Source: Cherax quadricarinatus (Eukaryota > Arthropoda > Malacostraca > Decapoda > Parastacidae). From it: a stretch of DNA of 64,000 nt. Positions 31,482 through 43,245 of this stretch are shown piece after piece (within the stretch, counting starts at the first letter, position 1; the number at the start of each line of letters is the position of its first letter). The stretch is from assembly GCF_038502225.1 (NCBI RefSeq), contig NC_091298.1, forward strand, positions 39,908,425-39,972,424. Reading direction: 5' to 3'. A program made the position numbers and the translations under genes. The notes under the pieces were generated by a model, which saw nothing but the letters and a program-made list of their open reading frames with translations, was not told the origin of the DNA and did no database searches.

Positions 31482-33602
31482 GTGACTAGCTCCCTTAAGG
31501 TTTACTATACAAATAGTAGGAGTCTAAGAAATAAGACAGATGAGCTAAGATTACTTGCAATTGCAGGTAATACAGATACTATTGCTATAACAGCAACATG
31601 GTTCAACCTGAAAGATAGAGAAATGCCTTCTGAGTGCAACATACAGGGTTATAAATTATTCCACACTGATAGAGTCAAGAGGAAGGGTGGTGGAGTGGCG
31701 ATGTATGTCAAAGAAAAATTAAATTGTTGTCCTAGACATGATTTAAGAATAGAAACATCGGACACTGAATCTATTTGGCTACAGTTTCTCGAGGGTCGTG
31801 ACAATAAATTTTGGGTGTGATTTATAGGCCCCCAAACCTTGATAGGGAGTGCAGAAAGCTGTTATAGGACGAAATTCATAAGGCATCTAGATATGAAAAT
31901 GTTGTATTAATGGAAGATGTTAACTTTAGACAAATTGATTGGAACAATGTGACAGGAAATCTTGACTCTAGTGACTTTCTTGATAGGATTGCTTTTTAAA
32001 ACAGTTTGTGACAGAACCAACTAGAGGAAACAATCTACTTAACTTGGTTCTTGCCAAAAAAGTATCACTAATTAATAATCTTGAGGTTAATGATGAGCTT
32101 GGGGAAAGTGATCACAAATCTCTTGGTTTCAATATATCATGGAATTACCCAGATAACTGCAATAAAATCTCTGTCCCAGATTTTTGCTTGGCCGATTTCA
32201 TGGGCTGAAAAATTACCTGGGTGGGCTAAATTGGGATGTCCTGACTATGGGTCAGGTAGATGATCTTGGTTGCTAATATGACGTTTTCCAGAGCATAGTT
32301 CTAGCTGCCCAGACAACTTTTGTTCCGAGTAGAGAAATTAGATCTAACGAAAATGGTCCCAAATGGATGAACAATAGATTAAAAGATCTCATTGGTCAAA
32401 AGAGAGGCATATATAGGCGTATCAAAAGGGAAATCATTGTATTCAATTAAACAGAGAAATAAAAAACAAGGAATAAGAAAAGCAAAAAGGGATTATGAGG
32501 CTAAGGTCGCAAGGGATTCGAAGATTAACCCAAAAGGGTTCTTTCAGGTATGCAGAAGTAAGATTAGGGACAGGATAGGTCCCCTTAAGGAGCACAGAAT
32601 AGGAGAATTTTTTTCCTGGGTAGAGGCATGGTTGACAAATGAGCAGCAGAGAGTTTGCATAAGTGGGGAGAAATCAGAATGAGGACACGTCACAAGCAAT
32701 GTTTCGCAGGGGTCACTGTTGGGCCCCTTGTTGTTCACAGTCTACATAAACAACATAGATGAGGGAATAAATAGCGACATTAGCGAATTTGCTGATGACT
32801 CCAAAATAGGCCGTCCAATTCATTCAAATGAGAACATTAGAGCACTCCAGGATGATTTGGATAGACTGATGCAGTGGTTGGAGAAGTGGCAGATGCAGTT
32901 TAATATAGACAAGTGCAAAGTTCTAAATGTTGGACAGGAAAATAACCATGCGACATATAAACCAAATAATATAGATCTTAATATTACGGATTGCGAAAAG
33001 GATTTAGGAGTTCTGGTTAGCAGTAATCTGAAACCAAGACAAAAGTACGTAAGTGTTCACAATAAAGCTAACAGAATCCTTGGCTTCATTGCAAGAAGTA
33101 TAAATAATAGAAATCCTCAGTTTGTTCTTCAACTCTATATATCTTTGGTTAGGCTTCGTTTAGATTATGTTGCACAGTTTTGGTCACCGTATTGCAGAAT
33201 GGATATAAATGCACTGGAAAACGTAGAAAGGAGGATGACAAAGTTGATCACATGTATCAGAAATCTTCCCTATGAGGATAGACGAAGGGCCATGAATCTG
33301 TACTCTCTAGAAAGGGGTAGAATTAGGTGGATATGATTGAGGTGTATAAATGGAAAACAGGAATTAATAATGGGGATGTAAATAAAGTGCTAAAAATATT
33401 TAACATAGATAGGACTCGCAGCAATGGCCTTAAATTGGAAAAATTCAGAGTCAGGAAGGATATAGGAAAGCACTGGTTTGGTAATAGAGTTGTGGATGAG
33501 TGGGACAAACTCCCGAGTACCATCGTAGATGCTAAGACGTTGTGTAGTTTTAAAAATAGGTTAGATGAATTGGTAGTAAACTGGTCAGTGGTCAGTCAGT
33601 AG
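31482..33602 (+). pseudogene. LINE A1 ORF2: endonuclease-reverse transcriptase remnant
   Basis: The frame from 31482 reads LKVYYTNSRSLRNK, the start of an APE-type endonuclease. IAITATW has Ala where the catalytic Glu of ITETW belongs. A frameshift near 31815 moves VIYRPPNLDREC to another phase. GESDHKSL near 32105 is the SDH motif. At about 32588 the sequence jumps from KIRDRIGPLK straight to HRIGEFFSWVEAWL, deleting ~625 bp present in copy 2 at about 35838-36462, including the first catalytic Asp region. FADDSKIGRPI (about 32785) is the second catalytic box. The frame shifts at 33330 and ends LDELVVNWSVVSQ at 33602. Confidence 0.8.
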
Positions 33603-33683
33603 TAAATTGGTCAGTGGTCAGTCGTCACGTGAGGTCACAGGCCCTGAGCTGCTTTGGGGATTAGTGTGGATGGTTACAAAGCC

Positions 33684-34603
33684 ATGGCTTGCTTTTGCAG
33701 TGTTTTAAAAATTGAGGTTGGAGAGTTGAAGGAGGAAGTCTTTCTTCTCCAGGAGGAAATTAGGAGGTTGACGATTCACCTCAGTGGGTTTGGGAGTGAG
33801 ATGCCTGGAATGGTGGAGAATGAGGCTACCAGCAGCGAGGTACAGTCTGTCACTCGCTGCGAGGAGGCTGGAGGTGGGGAGGTAGTAACGGCTACCAGCA
33901 GCGAGGTGCAGTCCAGCACCTGCTACAAGCGGCAAGTGGTTCCCAGAAATGGGAAGAGCATCAAAATAAGGAAAGTTAAGAGAGAAGATTTGAAGGTAGG
34001 AAATTGCTTCTCTGTTCTTCAGGATGAATGTACTTCAGTGGCCAGTGAAAGTAAAGGTACTACTTCCCCTGCAAATAGAGGTAAGCACATCCTTGTGGTT
34101 GGTGACTCACAGGTAAGCTATATGGACCGTGCTTTCTGTAACAGGAATAAGAAGGTAAGAGATAGAGTGTGCTTCCCTGGAGCTGGTGTTAGTGACATAG
34201 TCAACAGGTTGGATAATATCATGTCAGGCAATGGGAACAAGCCTATTGTCTGTCAAAGTGCTGGTGGAAATGATGTTGGGAAGGGTAGGATAAGATAAGG
34301 CTAGATAAGTACAGGTCAGTTATAGATTTAATTAAGTCTAAGGGGGGGATCCCAGTCATATGTAGCATCTTGCCCGGAAGGGGAGTGGGCAATGAATGGT
34401 TGTCTAGGGTAATTGGTGTAAATTGCTGACAAGACAGATACTGCAAGTAACTTGCAATCCCATTCATTGACAACTGGGACAACTTTTATGACAAACATGA
34501 TATGTATGCAAGGGATGGGGTACATCTCTCTGGGGCAGGGGTGGTAGCTCTTGCAAACTCGATTGAGAGGGCCATTCCTGAAATGCCTAGGATTTTAAAC
34601 TGA
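33684..34603 (+). pseudogene. LINE A2 ORF1: SGNH/GDSL esterase-like protein
   Basis: The start chosen is ATGGCTTGCTTTTGC at 33684, because copy 1 aligns there. The ATG at 33654 lies in what aligns with the 5' UTR. The protein begins MACFCSVLKIEVGELKEEVF with a coiled-coil N-terminus. An acidic linker follows with the duplicated ATSSEVQS segment, a basic KIRKVKREDLKVG stretch, then VGDSQVSYMDRAF (block I) and SAGGNDVGKG (block III). An indel near 34290 stops the frame at 34298. Downstream in the shifted phase come DNWDNFYD and RDGVHLSG (block V), and the ORF would end at 34603. One or two changes separate it from an intact frame. Confidence 0.75.
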
Positions 34604-34702
34604 TAGAAGATAGAGGTATGGGTGTGTGTGGGAAACAGGTAGGTTGCAACACTAGGGTTGAAAACAGTAAGTGTATAAAAGACATTCATCATTAAGTCAT
34701 AA

Positions 34703-36780
34703 ATGAAGACAATAGATCAGGTTAGGAAACAAAGGGAGACAGCAGAGGGCAGCAAGGGAGTAGCTCCCTTATGGAGTGTAAGAAATAAGATAGATGAGCT
34801 AAGATTACTTGCAAGTGCAGGAAACATAGATATTATTGCTATAACAGAGATGCCTTCTGAATGTCACATACAAGGCTATAAATTATTCCACAGTGACAGG
34901 GTCAACAGGAAGGGTGGTGGAGTAGCGATGTTTTTCAGAGGCAATTTAAATTGTTGAGTTAGGCAAGATATAAAATTAGAAGCGTCAGCCACTGAATCTG
35001 TTTGGTTACAGCTTCTCGAGGGCCATGAAAAACTAATTCTGGATGTGATTTACAGGGCCCCAAATCTTGATAGGGAGTGCAGTAAACTTCTACAGGTCGA
35101 AATTGGTAAGGCATCTACACATGAAAATGTTGTGCTAATGGGAGATTTCAATTATAGACAGACTGACTGGAGCAATTTATCAGGAAATTTGGAGTCAAGT
35201 GACTTTCTTGATACAATTCAGGACTGTTTTTTAAAATAGTTTGTGACAGAACCAACTAGAAGAAATAACCTGCTTGTCTTGGTTCTTGCCAGCAAGGAAA
35301 CGCTAATTAATAATCTTGAGGTTAATGATGAGCCTGGAGAAAGTGATCACAAATCACTCAGTTTTAATATATCATAGAATTCCCCTAATAATGGCAATCA
35401 AGTCTCTGTCCCTGACTTCCGCTTGGCTGATTTCATAGGACTGAATAATTGCTTGGGTTGGCTAAATTGGAATGACCTGACTATGGGTCAGGTAGGTGGT
35501 GATGATTGCCAATATGACGTTTTCCAGGGCATAGTTCTAGCTGCTCAGACAACTTATGTTCCAAATAGGGATATAAGATCAAACAAAAATGATCCTAAAT
35601 AGATGAACAATAGAGTAAAACATCTCATTGGTCAAAAGAGAGGCATATATAGGCAAATCAAAAGAGGAGAGGGGCAATTAAGAAATCAATATATTCAATT
35701 AAAGAGAGAAATAAAAAAGGGAATAAGAAAAGCAAAAGGAGATTGTGAGGTTAAAGTTGCAAGGGAATCGAAGATTAACCCAAAAGGATTCTTTCAGGTA
35801 TATAGAAGTAAGATCAGGGACAAGATAGGCCCACTCAAAAATTAATCGGGTCAGCTCAGGGACTGTGATAAGGAAATGTATAGAATTTTTTAACACATAC
35901 TTCCTCTCATCTTTTACACAGGAGGATACTAGCGATATTCCAGAAATAATAAATTAAGTAGAACAGGACGATAATAAACTTGCACGATTAGGGTTACAAG
36001 TGACATGGTCCTTAGGCAAACAGAGAAATTAAAACCTAACAAAACCCCAGATGAACTGTACGCAAGGGTTCTAAAGGAATGTAAAGAGGAGCTTAGCAAA
36101 CCTTTGGCTAATCTTTTCAACATATCACTACAAACTGGCATGGTGCCAGATGAGTGAAAAATGGCAAATGTGATACGTATTTTCAAAGCAGGTAACAGGT
36201 CCTTAGCTTCAAACTATAGACCAATAAGCCGCCTAACCTCCATAGTGGGAAAATTTATGGAATCAATAATTGCCGAGGCAGTTCATAGCCATCTTGAAAA
36301 GCATAAATTAATCAACGAATCTCAGCATGGTTTTACAAAGGGACGTTTCTGCCTTACAAATTTATTAACTTTTTTCACTAAGGTATTTGAGCAGGTAGAT
36401 CATGGTAATGATTATGATATTGTGTACATGGACTTCAGTAAGGCTTTTGACTATTGAGGAAAATTAAGGCACATGGAATAGGAGAAATTTTTTTCTGGAT
36501 AGAGGCATGGTTGACAAATAGGCAGCAGAGAGTTTGCATAAATGGGGAGAAATCAGAGTCGGGAAGCGTCAAAAGCGGTGTTCCACAGGGGTCAGTGTTG
36601 GGCCCCCTGTTGTTTACAATCTACATAAACGACATAGACGAGGGCATAAAGAGCAACATAAGCAAGTTTGCAGATGACACCAAAATAGGCCGTCCAATTC
36701 ATTCTAACGAGGACATTAGAGCACTCTAGGAAGATTTGAATAGACTGATGCAGTGGTCGGAGAAGTGGCAGATGCATTTT
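34703..36780 (+). pseudogene. LINE A2 ORF2: endonuclease-RT remnant
   Basis: Fragments in order are NKIDELRLLASAGN and IIAITE (catalytic Glu kept, followed by a short deletion into MPSEC), GGGVAMFF, IYRAPNLDREC and VLMGDFNYRQTDW (35045-35239), ESDHKS (about 35340), a basic linker at 35603-35845, NYRPISRLTSIVGKFME and QHGFTKGRFCLTNLL (36161-36457), VYMDFSKAFDY (first catalytic Asp), GVPQGSVLGPLLFTIYIND and FADDTKIGRPI (second box, 36454-36729). At least five stops or frameshifts. It lacks the thumb and C-terminus because of the junction at 36780. Confidence 0.8.
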
Positions 36781-37592
36781 GTTGTCATATAGTCCATCAT
36801 TCTTGTACTGGTTTTCCTGTCAGTTCTTTCTCCCACTAAATGTCTTGCAGGAAGTTCCTCATGCCTGAATAATCTCCCCTTTTGTAGCTTGGTTTTCCCA
36901 CCCTATTCCTGCTGCTCTCTCCACTTGAAGCTCAACTATGCAGTCAAAGCACAGAACCACATGATCACTACCTTTTACAGGCCTTTCATACATTATATCC
37001 TCGATGTCCGAACTACTCAGGTTGAATACAAGGTCCAGTCTTGCTGGATCATCCTCACCTCTCTCTCTGGTAGTCTCTCTAACATGTTGATGCATGAGGA
37101 TTTCCAGTACCACATCCATCATCTTGCCTCTCCATGTTGGGACTCCCATGGGGCTCCAGGTTTTCCCAGTCAATTTCCTTGTGATTGAAATCACCCATAA
37201 CTAGTAACTTTGTTCCCCCCATGTGTGCTCTCCTGGCAACCTCGGCTAGTGTGTCGACCATTGATCTGTTGCTCTCATCATACTCTTCTCTTGGCCTCCT
37301 GCAGTTTTGTGGCGGGTTATACATTACAGCAATTATCACCTTATGGCTCACGAAATCGTAATGACACGATTGCAAACAAACCATACCATGGGCGGGGATA
37401 GAACCCGCGATCAGAGTCTCAAAACTCCAGACCGTCGCGTTATGGCCCTCAGACTGGGTTGTTCCTACTAAGTAGTGCATTTCGCCCATGCCATCCATTC
37501 CTTCCATTTTCTCAAAACTCCACCGGTTTTTAATGAGCAGTGCAACTCCTCTTCCCACTGTCTTTCCTGAGGATTTGATATCCGGGTGGAAA
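36781..37592 (-). mobile_element. LINE family B fragment (endonuclease region), split by a SINE
   Basis: Minus-strand frames match the endonuclease part of the copy at 50652-54557: GRGVALLIKNRWSFEKMEGM, VIIAVMYNPPQNCRRPREEY, TKLLVMGDFNHKEIDWENLE, SDHVVLCFD. Truncated at both ends: the left edge meets LINE A2 and the right edge meets the GT-rich minisatellite. A SINE interrupts the frame at 37347-37439. Confidence 0.8.
37347..37439 (-). mobile_element. tRNA-derived SINE (short) inside LINE B
   Basis: The minus strand reads GCGACGGTCTGGAGTTTTGA then GATCGCGGGTTCTATCCCC, a good RNA polymerase III B box (GGGTTCTATCC), and ends GTGTCATTACGATTTCGTGA. TTATGGC on both sides (37341 and 37440) is the target duplication. 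The uninterrupted LINE at 53272 reads CTTATGTCCCTCAG there. The same SINE occurs folded at 55653-55776. Confidence 0.75.
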
Positions 37593-40500
37593 GTGGTGGG
37601 TGTTACTGTGTGTGGGGGGTATTAATGTGTGTGGGGATGTGAGTGTGTGTGGGGGAGTTAGTGAGTGTGAGGGGTGTTAGTGTGTGCGGGGGTGTTAGTG
37701 TGTGAGGAATGTTAGTGTGTGCCAAGGATATTAATGTGTGTGGCGGTGACAGTGTGTGTGAGGTGTGATAGTGTGTGTGAGAGGTGTAAGTGTGTGTGAG
37801 AGCGTTAGTGTGTGTGGGGGTGTTAGTGTGTGTGGGGGTGTAAGTGTGTGTGGAGGTGTTTGTGTGTTGGGGGTGTTAGTGTGCATGGGGATTTTAGCGT
37901 GTATGGGGTTGTTAGTGTGTGTGTGCGGGGTTTTAGTTTGTGTGAGTGGTGTTAGTGTGTGCCAAGCATATTAATGTGTGTGGCGGTGATAGTGTGTGTG
38001 AGGGGTGTAAGTGTGTGTGATGGGTGTAAGTGTGTGTGTGAGAGTGTTAGTGTGAGTGGGGGTGTTAGTGTGTGTGGAGGTTTCAGCGTGTGTGGGGTTG
38101 TTAGTGTGTGTGTGAGGGGTGTTTCTGTGCGTGAAGGGTTTAGTGTGTGTGAGTGGCATTAGTGTGTGTGAGGGGTGTTAGCGTGTGTGAGGGGTTTTAG
38201 TGTGTGTGAGGAATGTTAGTGTGTGTGAGGGGTGTTAGCGTGTGTGAGGGGTTTTAGTGTGTGTGACGAATGTTAGTGTGTGTGAGGGGTGTTAGTGTGT
38301 GTGAAGGGTGTTAGCGTGTGTGAGGGATTTTAGTGTGTGTGAAGAATGTTAGTGTGTGTGAGGGGTGTTAGTGTGTGTGAGGGGTGTTAGCGTGTGTGAG
38401 GGGTTTTAGTGTGTGTGAGTAATGTTAGTGTGCGTGAGTAATGTTAGTGTGTGTGAGGGGTTTCAGTGTGTATGAGTAATGTTAGTGTGTGTGCGGAGTT
38501 TTAGTGTGTGTGAAGGGGTGTAATTGTGTGTGAGGGGAGGTAGTGAGTGAGAGGGAGTGTTAGTGTGTGTGGGGGTGTTAGTGTGTGAGGTGATGTCAGA
38601 GTGTGTGAGGGGTGTTAGTGTGTTCGGGAGTTTAAGTGTGTGTGATGGGTATTAGTGTGTGTTGAGGTGTTAATGTGTGTGGGGGTGTTAGTGTGTGTGA
38701 GTGGTGATATGTATGTGTGAGGGGTGTGAGTGTGTATGGGGGTGTTAGTGTGAGAGAGGAGTGTAAATGTGTGCCAAGGATGTTAATGTGTGTGGGAGAG
38801 TTAGTGTGAGTAGGGATGTTAGTGTGTGTGATGGTGTTAGAATGTGCGAGGGTGTTAGTGTGTGTGGGGATGTTAGTATGTGTGATGGTGTTAGAATGTG
38901 CGAGGGTGTTAGTGTGTGTGAGGGGTGTTAGTGTACGTGGGGGGTGTTATTGAGTGTGTGGGGGTGTCAGTGTGTGTGAGGGGTGTTAGTGTGTGTGGGG
39001 ATGTTAGTGTGTGTCGGGGCGTTAATGGGTGTGAGGGGTGTTAGTGTGCATGGGGTGTTAGTGTGTTTCGGGGTGTTAGTGTAAGGGGGTGTTAGTGTGT
39101 GTGGGGGTTTTAGTGTGTGTGAGGGGTGTTAGTGTGTGTGAGGGTGTTAGTGTATGGGGGTGTTAGTGTGTGTGGGGGGTTTTACTGTGTGTGAGGGGTG
39201 GTAGTGTGTGTGAGGGTGTTAGAGTGTGTGAGGGTGTTAGTGTGTGTGAGGGGTGTTAGTGTGTGTGTGGGGGTGTTTCTTTGTGAGGGGTTTTAGTGTG
39301 TGTGAGGGTTGTTAGTGTGTGTGGGGGGTTTTAGTGTGTGTATGGGGTGTTAGAGTGTGTGAGGGGTTTTAGTGTGTATGGGGTGTTAGTGTGTGTGTGA
39401 GGGGTGTTAGTGTGTGTAAGGGGTGTTAGTGTGTGTGAGGGGTGTTAGTGTGTGAGAGGGTGTTAGTGTGTGCGAGGGATGTTAGTGTGTGTGGGGGTGT
39501 TTCTGTGTGAGGGGTTTTAGTGTGTGTGAGGGTGTTAGAGTGTGTGAGGGGTTTTAGTGTGTATGGGATGTTAGTGTGTGAGAGGGTGTTAGTGTGTGTG
39601 GAGGGTGTTAGTGTGTGTTAGGGTGTTAGTGTGTGTGAAGGCTTTATTGTGTATGGGGTATTAGTGTGAGTGGGGGGTGTTAGTGTGTGTAAGGGGTGTT
39701 AGTGTGTGTGAGGGGTGTTAGTGTGTGTGAGTGGTTTTAGTGTGTATGGGGGTATAAGAGTGTGTGAGGGATGTTAGTGTGTGTAAGGGAGTGTTAATGT
39801 GTGAGAGGAATGTTAGTGTGTAAGGATTGTTACTATGTATGGGCGTGTTAGTGTGTGTGAGGGGGTGTTAGTGTATGTTGAGGTGTTAGTGTGCGTGGGT
39901 GTGTCAGAGTGTTTGAGGGGTGTTAATATGTATAAGGGGAGTTGGTGAGTGTGGGGGTTTTAGTGTGAGTTATGGGTGTTAGTGTGTGTGGGGGTGTTAG
40001 TGTGTGTGTTTGGGTGTTAGTGTGTGGGTGGTGATATGTGCGTGTGAGGGGTGATATTGTGTGTGGGGGTGTTAGTGTGTGTGTTTGGGTGTTAGTGTGT
40101 GTGTGGTGATATGTGCGTGCGAGGGGTGATATTGTGTGTGGGGGTGTTAGCGTGTGTGAGGGGTGTTAGTGTGTGTGTGGGGTGATCGTGTGTGTGGGGG
40201 TGTTAATGTGTGTGGGGCTGTTAGTGTGTGTGTGAGGGGTGTTAGTGTATGCCAAAGATGTTAAAGTGTGTGGGGAGTTAGTATATGTAGGTGGGTGTTA
40301 GCGTGAGTGAGAGGTGTTAATGTTTATGTTAGTGTGTGTTGGGTGTTAGTGTGCGTAGGGGTGTTATTATCTGTGAGGGGTGTTAATGTGTGTAAGGGTC
40401 TTAGTGTGTGTGAGGGTATTAGTGCGTGTGAGAGTCTTAGTGTGTGTGAGATGGGTTAGTTTGTGTGAAGGGTGTTAGTGTGTGTGGTGGGTGTTAATGC

Positions 40501-43152
40501 GTGAGTGGGACTGTTAGTTTGTTCGAGGGGTGTTAGTGTGTGTGAGTGGTGTTAGTGTATGTGGGGGTGTTATTGTGTGTCTGGGTGTTAGTGTATGGGA
40601 GGTGTTAGTGCGTATGAGGGGTGTTAGTGTGTGTGAGAGTGTTAGAGTGTGTGAGGGTGTTAGTGTGTGTGAGGGGTTTTAGTGTGTGTGGGGGTGTTAG
40701 TGTGTGTGAGGGGTTTTAGTGTGTGTGGGGGTGTTAGTGTGTGTGAGGTTTGTTAGTGCCTGTGAGGGGTGTTAGTGTGTGTGAAGGTCTTATTTTGTAT
40801 GGAGGTATTAATGTGAGTGGGGGTGTTAGTGTGTGTGAGGGATGCTAGTGTGTGTTAAGGTTTTGTGTATAGGGGTATCAGTGTGAGTGGGGATGTTAGT
40901 GTGTGTGTGTGGGGATGTTAGTGTGTGAGAGGAGTGTTAGTGTGTGTGAGGGGTGTTACTGTGTATGGGGGTGTTAGTGTGTGGGGGTGTTAGTGTGTGT
41001 GAGTGGTGATATGTTCGTGTGAGGGGTGATATTATATGTGAGGGTGTTAGCGTGTGTGAGAGGTGTTAATGTATATGCGGGGGCGTTAGTGTGTGTGGGG
41101 GTGTTAGTGTGTGTGAGGGGCGTTAATGTGTGCCAAAGATGTTAATGTGTGGGGGGAGTTAGTGTGTGTGGGGATGTTAGTGTGCGCCAAAGATGTTAAT
41201 GTGTGAGGGGGAGTTAGTACGTGTAACTGGGTGTTAGCGTGTGTGAGAGGTGTTAATGTATATGCGGGGGCGTTAGTGTGTGTGGGGGTGTTAGTGTCTG
41301 TGAAGGGTTTTAATGTGTTTGAGGGTGTTAGGGGTGGGGGCTGTTAGTGTGTGTGGGGGTGTTAGTGTGTGTGGGGGTGTTAGTGTGTGTGTGATGTGTG
41401 TTAGTGTGAGTGAGGGTTATTAGTGTGTGTGAAGGTTTCATTGTGTATTGAGGTATTAGTGTCTGTGAGGGGTGTTGGTGTGTGTGAGGGGTGTTACTTT
41501 GTGTGAGGGGTGTTAGTGTGTGTCGGGGTGTTAGTGTGTGAGGGGCGTTAGTGTGCGAGGGCGTGTTATTGTGGGTAAGGGGTGTAAGTGCGTGTGAAGG
41601 TGTTTGGGTGTGTGAGGTTGTTAGTGTTTGTGGAAGTGTTTGTGTGTGAGAGGTCTCAGTGTGTGTGTGGGGTTTAAGTGTGTGTGGGGGTGTAAGTGTG
41701 TGTCAGGGGTGTTAGTGTGAGCCAAGGGTGTTAGTGAGTCAAGGAACTGTTAGTGTGTGCGAAGTGTGTTAGTGTGTATGAGGGGTGTTACTGTGGATGG
41801 TGGTGTTAGTGTGAGTGTGTGTGTATTAGTGTGTAGGGGTGTTAGTATGTGTGTGGGAGTATTATTGGATGTGTGCAGGTGTTAGTTTGTGTGAGAGTGT
41901 TTGTGCGTATGGGGGTGTTAGTGTACGTGGGGGTTTCATTGTGTGTGAGGGGTGTTAGTGTATGCCTGGGATGTTAGTATGTGCATGGGTGTTAGTGAGT
42001 GTTGGGGTGTTTGTGTGTGTGGGGGGTGTTAAAGTGTGTGAGGGGCTGTAGTGTGTGTGCGGTTGTTAGTGTGTGTGGATGTCTTAGTATGTGTAGTGGG
42101 TGTTAGTGTGTGTAAGGTTGTTAGTACTTGTGAGGGGTGTTAGTGCGTGTGGAAGTGTTTGTGTGTGTGGTGGGTGTTAGTGTGTGTAAGGGTTGTTAGT
42201 ACTTGTGAGGGGTGTTAGTGCGTGTGGAAGTGTTTGTGTGTGTTGTTGGGTGTTAGTGTGTGTGGGGATGTAAGTGTGTGTGAAGGGGTGTTATTGTGGG
42301 TGGGGGTGTTAATGTGTATGAGGGTGTTAGTGTGTGTGGGGGTGTTAGTGTGTGTTGAGGTGTTAGTGTGTGTGAGGCTGTGAGTGTCTGTGGTTGTTAG
42401 TGTGTGTGAGGTATTAGTATGTGGGGGGCTGTGAATGTGTTTGGGGGAGTTAGTGTGTGTGTTAATGTTTGTGAAGTGTTAGTGTGTGTGAGAGGGGTGT
42501 TAGTGTGTGTGAGTGTGTTAGTGTGTGCGGAGTGATAATGTGTGTGAGGGGTGTTAGTGTGTGTGAGGTGTTATTGTGTGTGAGGTGTTAGTGTGTGTGT
42601 AAGTGTGTTAGTGTGTGCCAAGGATGTTAATGTGAGGGGGATTTAGTGTGTGAGAGGTGTGATAGTGTGTGTGAGAGGGGTGTTAGTGTGTGTTAGGGTG
42701 AGTTAGTGTGTGTGTGGATGTTAGTGTGTGTGAGGGGGAGTTAGTGTGTGAGAGGGGTGTTAGGGTGTGTGGGGGCGTTAGTGTGCGTCGGGGTGTTAGA
42801 GTGTGAGGGCTGTTAGTGTTTACGCGGGGGCGTTAGTGAGTGTGTGGGTGTTAGTGTGTGGGGGTATTAAGTGTGTGGGGGTGGTAGTGCGTGAGAGTAT
42901 TAGTGTCTGTGACGTGTGTTAGTGTGTGTGAGGATTGTTATTGTTCGTGAGGAGTGTTAGTGAGTGTGGGGGTGTTAGTGTGTGTGAGAGATGTTAGTGT
43001 GTGTGAGGGATGTTAATGTGTGTGAAGGGTGTTAGTGTGTATTTGGGGTGTTAGTGTGTGTGAGGGGTGTTAGTGTATGTGAGGGGTGTTAGTTTGTGTG
43101 GGGGCGTTAGTGTGTGTAAGGGGTGTTAGTGTGTGTAAGGGGCGTTAGTGTG
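37593..43152. repeat. 18-19-bp GT-rich minisatellite, block 1a
   Basis: Unit TGTTAGTGTGTGTGAGGGG (19 bp) or its 18-bp form with TGGGGG, about 290 units by length, with many single-base variants and length slips. Scattered CCAAGGATGTTAATG units recur at about 37720, 37960, 38770, 40240, 41130, 41180 and 42610, hinting at a higher-order pattern. No gene. Confidence 0.95.
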
Positions 43153-43245
43153 TGTTTACCTGGAGTTTACCTGGAGAGAGTTCCGGGGGTCAACGCCCCC
43201 GCGGCCCGGTCTGTGACCAGGCCACCTTTTTTATATCAAGGTTTG
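43153..43245 (-). mobile_element. Retroelement 3' tail (CCAGGTAA-tail family)
   Basis: TTTACCTGGAGTTTACCTGG then AGTTCCGGGGGTCAACGCCC and GCGGCCCGGTCTGTGACCAG, ending in a T-run and TATATCAAGG. It is the reverse orientation of the family seen at 3241-3560. About 90 bp only. Confidence 0.7.

Larger units (their letters stand above)
30351..33650 (+). mobile_element. LINE family A, copy 1 (CR1-like, two ORFs, defective)
   Basis: Order: short 5' UTR with GGTCAGTGGTCAG-type repeats, ORF1 with esterase-like domain, ORF2 with APE-type endonuclease and RT, and a 3' end with TGGTCAGTGGTCAGTC. Copy 2 follows immediately at 33651 in the same orientation. Internally deleted and frameshifted. Confidence 0.8.
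33651..36780 (+). mobile_element. LINE family A, copy 2 (3'-truncated)
   Basis: Begins directly after the 3' end of copy 1, joined through a repeated TGGTCAGTGGTCAGT motif. It lacks the 3' part after FADDTKIGRPI. At 36780 it is cut by a minus-strand LINE B fragment (GATGCATTTTGTTGTCATAT junction). Confidence 0.8.

Noticed and set aside
37765..38162. Cys/Val/Gly-rich frames in the GT minisatellite, which might suggest a cysteine-rich secreted peptide
   Set aside because: The 18-bp unit simply encodes VSVCGG, with no signal peptide start specific to it and many equivalent frames across the array.
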